Shown piece by piece: positions 46,016 through 48,347 of a stretch of 48,347 nucleotides of DNA. Below the pieces are notes generated by a model. It worked only from the letters and a program-made list of their open reading frames with translations. It ran no database searches and had not been told where the DNA came from. The stretch is from a bacterium (GTDB lineage: Bacteria > Patescibacteriota > Minisyncoccia > Phycocordibacterales > GCA-002787175), in contig JAUYKQ010000022.1 in the NCBI GenBank assembly GCA_030699905.1, forward strand, positions 1 to 48,347, given 5' to 3'. The stretch's first letter is position 1. Each line of letters opens with the position of its first letter. Position numbers and translations under genes: made by a program.

Positions 46016-48136
46016 TTAAACACTTTTCTGTTTGGCAAAATTCGGGTCAACGTCTTTTATAGACAAGCGGATTTTTCCTTTTTCAGAATCAACTTCCTTG
46101 ATTACAACCGGCACTTTGTCGCCTTCTTTTAAAATATCACTGACTTTATTCACTCTAAACGGCGCAATTTCGGAAATATGAACCAACCCTTCGGTGTTGT
46201 ACCCTATACGGACAAAAGCTCCAAAGTCCGCTATTTTAGTGACGACTCCCTGCATTTTGTCCCCCGCTTTGTATTCTCTGGTCATTTCTTCAACGATTTC
46301 TTTGGCTTTTTCCGCTCCACCGTCTTTTCCTGTAATAAATACGGTGCCGTCATCTTCTATTTCTATTTCCGTGCCGGTGGCTTCACGAATTTCGTTTATC
46401 GTTTTGCCTCCTGAACCGATAACCATGCCGATTAAGCTCGGTTTTATTTTCATAACCAAAATTTTTGGAGCTCGAGGAGAAATATCGGCTCTCGGCGCGG
46501 AAATTTCTTTTTCTAAAACGTCCAAAATCTGAAACCGCGCCATCTTGGCTTTTTCCAAGGCCTCCGTGAGGATTTTTATTGAAACACCGGAAACTTTGAC
46601 GTCCATCTGTATTGCCGTGACGCCCTTTCTTGTGCCCGCCACTTTTAAATCCATGTCTCCATGATGATCTTCAGGCCCTTGAATGTCTGTCAGTATCTTG
46701 TAGCGTTTTGTGTTTTCCATCATAAGACCGGAGGCAATACCCGCAACCGGCGAGGAAATAGGAACTCCTCCGTCCATCAGAGCCAAAGTGGAACCGCAAA
46801 CGCTACCCATGGAAGTAGAGCCGTTTGAAGAAAAGGCCTCTGAAACCAATCGGATAGTGTAAGGAAAAGTTTCTTTGGAAGGAATTACTGGTAGCAGTGC
46901 TTTTTCGGCAAGCGCCCCGTGTCCGACCATTCGTCTGTTGGTTCCGCCGGTTCTTCCCGTCTCACCTGTTGAAAATGGCGGAAAATTGTAGTGGTGCATA
47001 AAACGTTTTTTGGACTCTTGGATTTCCATGCTGTCAATAAATTGCGCGTCTTGCGGGCCACCCAAAGTCAAAACGGATAAAATATGAGTGCCTCCGCGAT
47101 AGAAAATTCCCGAACCGTGAAGTATGGGTGACACCCCTCCCGCCTTGGCAAAAAGAGGTCTTACCTCATCCATCCCTCTCCCGTCAGGTCGTCTGTCGTT
47201 CTCTATAACTTCTCTGTGAAGCATTTCGTTGACTTTTTCCTCGTAAAAATCATCTGCAAAAGAGATGGAACTCTCCGGCATTTTTTCCGAAAAAATTTCC
47301 AGCCACTCTTTTTTAAGGTCATCTATGCTTTTTTTACCCGGTTTACCGCTCATTACCGCCGTTTCAAATTTTGGAAGCACTTTCTCTTCAAACAAAACAT
47401 TCACGCCTTCGGGACAGACCGGTTTTTCTACCGCTCTTTTCTCCGAGCCCAGTTCTTTTATTATGTCTTCTTGCCATTTTTGCAATCTATCCAGTTCCTT
47501 GCCCGCTTCTTCCAAGGCCAAGATAATAACTTCTTCCGATACCTCTTTTCCGCCAACTTCTATCATGTTTATAAGCCCGTCTTTGCCACAAGCCACGATA
47601 TCGGCTTCAAAAGCATCATTTTGTTCACGGTCTTTGTAAGTCGGATTTATGACAAGTCCATTATCTTTCAATTTACCTATGCGAACCGCGCATGCCGGCC
47701 CATTCCAAGGAATATTTGATACGCCCAAAGCCAAAGAAGCTCCTAAAACTCCGAGTATATCAGGGTCATCCTCTTCTATTGAAAGTACGGTAAGAACCAC
47801 TTGCACTTCATGCCTCATTGAATGGTCAAAAAGAGGCCGTATCGTGCGGTCAACGACCCGTCCCGAAAGCACCGCCTCATCTGTTGGTCTGCCTTCTCGT
47901 CTTATAAAACGACTGCCCAGTATTTCGCCGGCGGCATAGAAACGTTCTTCGTATTCAACGGAGAGGGGTAAATAGTCAACTCCCGACTTTGGTTTTTCCG
48001 ACATTACGGCGGTTGCCAAAACGGTTGTGTTGCCATAACGCACTATGACAGAGCCGTTTGCTTGCTCGGCTAAATCCGTAAATTCAGCGGTTAAAGTTTT
48101 TCCGCCAATTTCAATGGAATACTTTTGATTGCGCAT
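46016..48136 (-). CDS. pnp: polyribonucleotide nucleotidyltransferase (PNPase)
   Basis: 706 residues from the ATG at 48136; a GTG at 48163 would add nine. Two RNase PH domains: the first has RFIRREGRPTDEAVLSGRVVDRTIRPLF; the second has GGTHILSVLTLGGPQDAQFI, KKRFMHHYNFPPFSTGE and SNGSTSMGSVCGSTLALMDGGVP. A KH domain follows (IGMVIGSGGKTINEIREATG), then S1 (GVVTKIADFGAFVRIGYNTEGLVHISEI). It degrades RNA 3'-5' with phosphate. The usual neighbour rpsO is not next to it. The start at 48136 fits the family N-terminus YSIEIGGKTLTAEFTDLA. Confidence 0.96.
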   Translation of the reverse strand: MRNQKYSIEIGGKTLTAEFTDLAEQANGSVIVRYGNTTVLATAVMSEKPKSGVDYLPLSVEYEERFYAAGEILGSRFIRREGRPTDEAVLSGRVVDRTIRPLFDHSMRHEVQVVLTVLSIEEDDPDILGVLGASLALGVSNIPWNGPACAVRIGKLKDNGLVINPTYKDREQNDAFEADIVACGKDGLINMIEVGGKEVSEEVIILALEEAGKELDRLQKWQEDIIKELGSEKRAVEKPVCPEGVNVLFEEKVLPKFETAVMSGKPGKKSIDDLKKEWLEIFSEKMPESSISFADDFYEEKVNEMLHREVIENDRRPDGRGMDEVRPLFAKAGGVSPILHGSGIFYRGGTHILSVLTLGGPQDAQFIDSMEIQESKKRFMHHYNFPPFSTGETGRTGGTNRRMVGHGALAEKALLPVIPSKETFPYTIRLVSEAFSSNGSTSMGSVCGSTLALMDGGVPISSPVAGIASGLMMENTKRYKILTDIQGPEDHHGDMDLKVAGTRKGVTAIQMDVKVSGVSIKILTEALEKAKMARFQILDVLEKEISAPRADISPRAPKILVMKIKPSLIGMVIGSGGKTINEIREATGTEIEIEDDGTVFITGKDGGAEKAKEIVEEMTREYKAGDKMQGVVTKIADFGAFVRIGYNTEGLVHISEIAPFRVNKVSDILKEGDKVPVVIKEVDSEKGKIRLSIKDVDPNFAKQKSV

Positions 48137-48206
48137 GCTAATTGAGGATGGATGCGAATTCACAAATATTCGCGAAGGAGTCGGCGCGAAATTTCTATTC
48201 TCTAAT

Positions 48207-48347
48207 ACTTTGAGTTACGAAACTCGCTTCCGATGGATTTCTTTTCAATTTCGAGCGAGGCGAAGCAAAAATTATGAGGCATATACAGAGTATCTGTTGA
48301 ATAATTTTTGCGAAGCCGTAGCCGAAATTGAAAAGAAAGACGCGGAT
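48207..48347. repeat. Palindromic repeat element, family I copy 2 (cut by window edge)
   Basis: Starts ACTTTGAGTTACGAAACTCG and matches the inverse complement of the element at 3078 over its whole visible length. Its internal loop reads AGCGAGGCGAA opposite GAAGCCGTAGC. It lies upstream of pnp. Confidence 0.9.

Overview
The window looks like a chromosomal segment of a Candidate Phyla Radiation (Patescibacteria) bacterium, most likely Parcubacteria-like. This is inferred from gene content: a compact relaxase-less VirB4/VirB6/PrgI secretion cluster, a PilB ATPase, a shortened YebC, a free-standing LAGLIDADG endonuclease, a free-standing four-helix-bundle protein and several small membrane-anchored proteins of unknown function. 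The standard genetic code fits. I saw no tRNA, rRNA, tmRNA or CRISPR array.

Layout. 1-5.2 kb (minus): the N-terminal part of polA, an unknown gene, tsaE, an unknown membrane protein and a lipoprotein. 5.3-12.6 kb (plus): pilB, ruvB, an antitoxin with a broken toxin, a homing endonuclease overlapping yebC, a four-helix-bundle gene overlapping ruvC, and a 42-residue acidic ORF. 12.6-16.6 kb: tyrS (minus) and a class A penicillin-binding protein (plus). 16.8-22.1 kb is the replication-origin neighbourhood: a DciA-like gene, dnaN and dnaA on the minus strand, and rpmH, rnpA, yidC and jag/khpB on the plus strand. Between dnaA and dnaN lies an array that reads as oriC, with DnaA boxes, a GC tract and DnaA-trios. 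22.2-36.7 kb (minus) is a long envelope operon: a Ca-binding-repeat protein, a discoidin-domain protein, VirB6-like, PrgI, a split VirB4 pair, a pilin-like protein, an Ig-like protein and a propeller. 36.9-48.3 kb: a peptidoglycan-binding protein, ksgA, uvrD/pcrA, a LysM-M23 hydrolase, comM, a DksA/TraR-like protein, a membrane protein and pnp.

The most unusual features are non-genic. (1) Palindromic elements of about 140-165 bp occur as three sequence families. Each family is present twice here and all share one terminal sequence. One internal architecture recurs in a seventh element with rewritten, still complementary stems. (2) Heptanucleotide tandem arrays sit between genes and also inside genes, where three units (21 nt) encode a seven-residue peptide repeat. 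(3) At nine genes a -10-like hexamer ends exactly six bases before the ATG, which points to widespread leaderless transcription.

The genes cover replication and repair, tRNA and rRNA maturation, the cell wall, and a surface machine that may serve DNA uptake or attachment to a host or partner cell.
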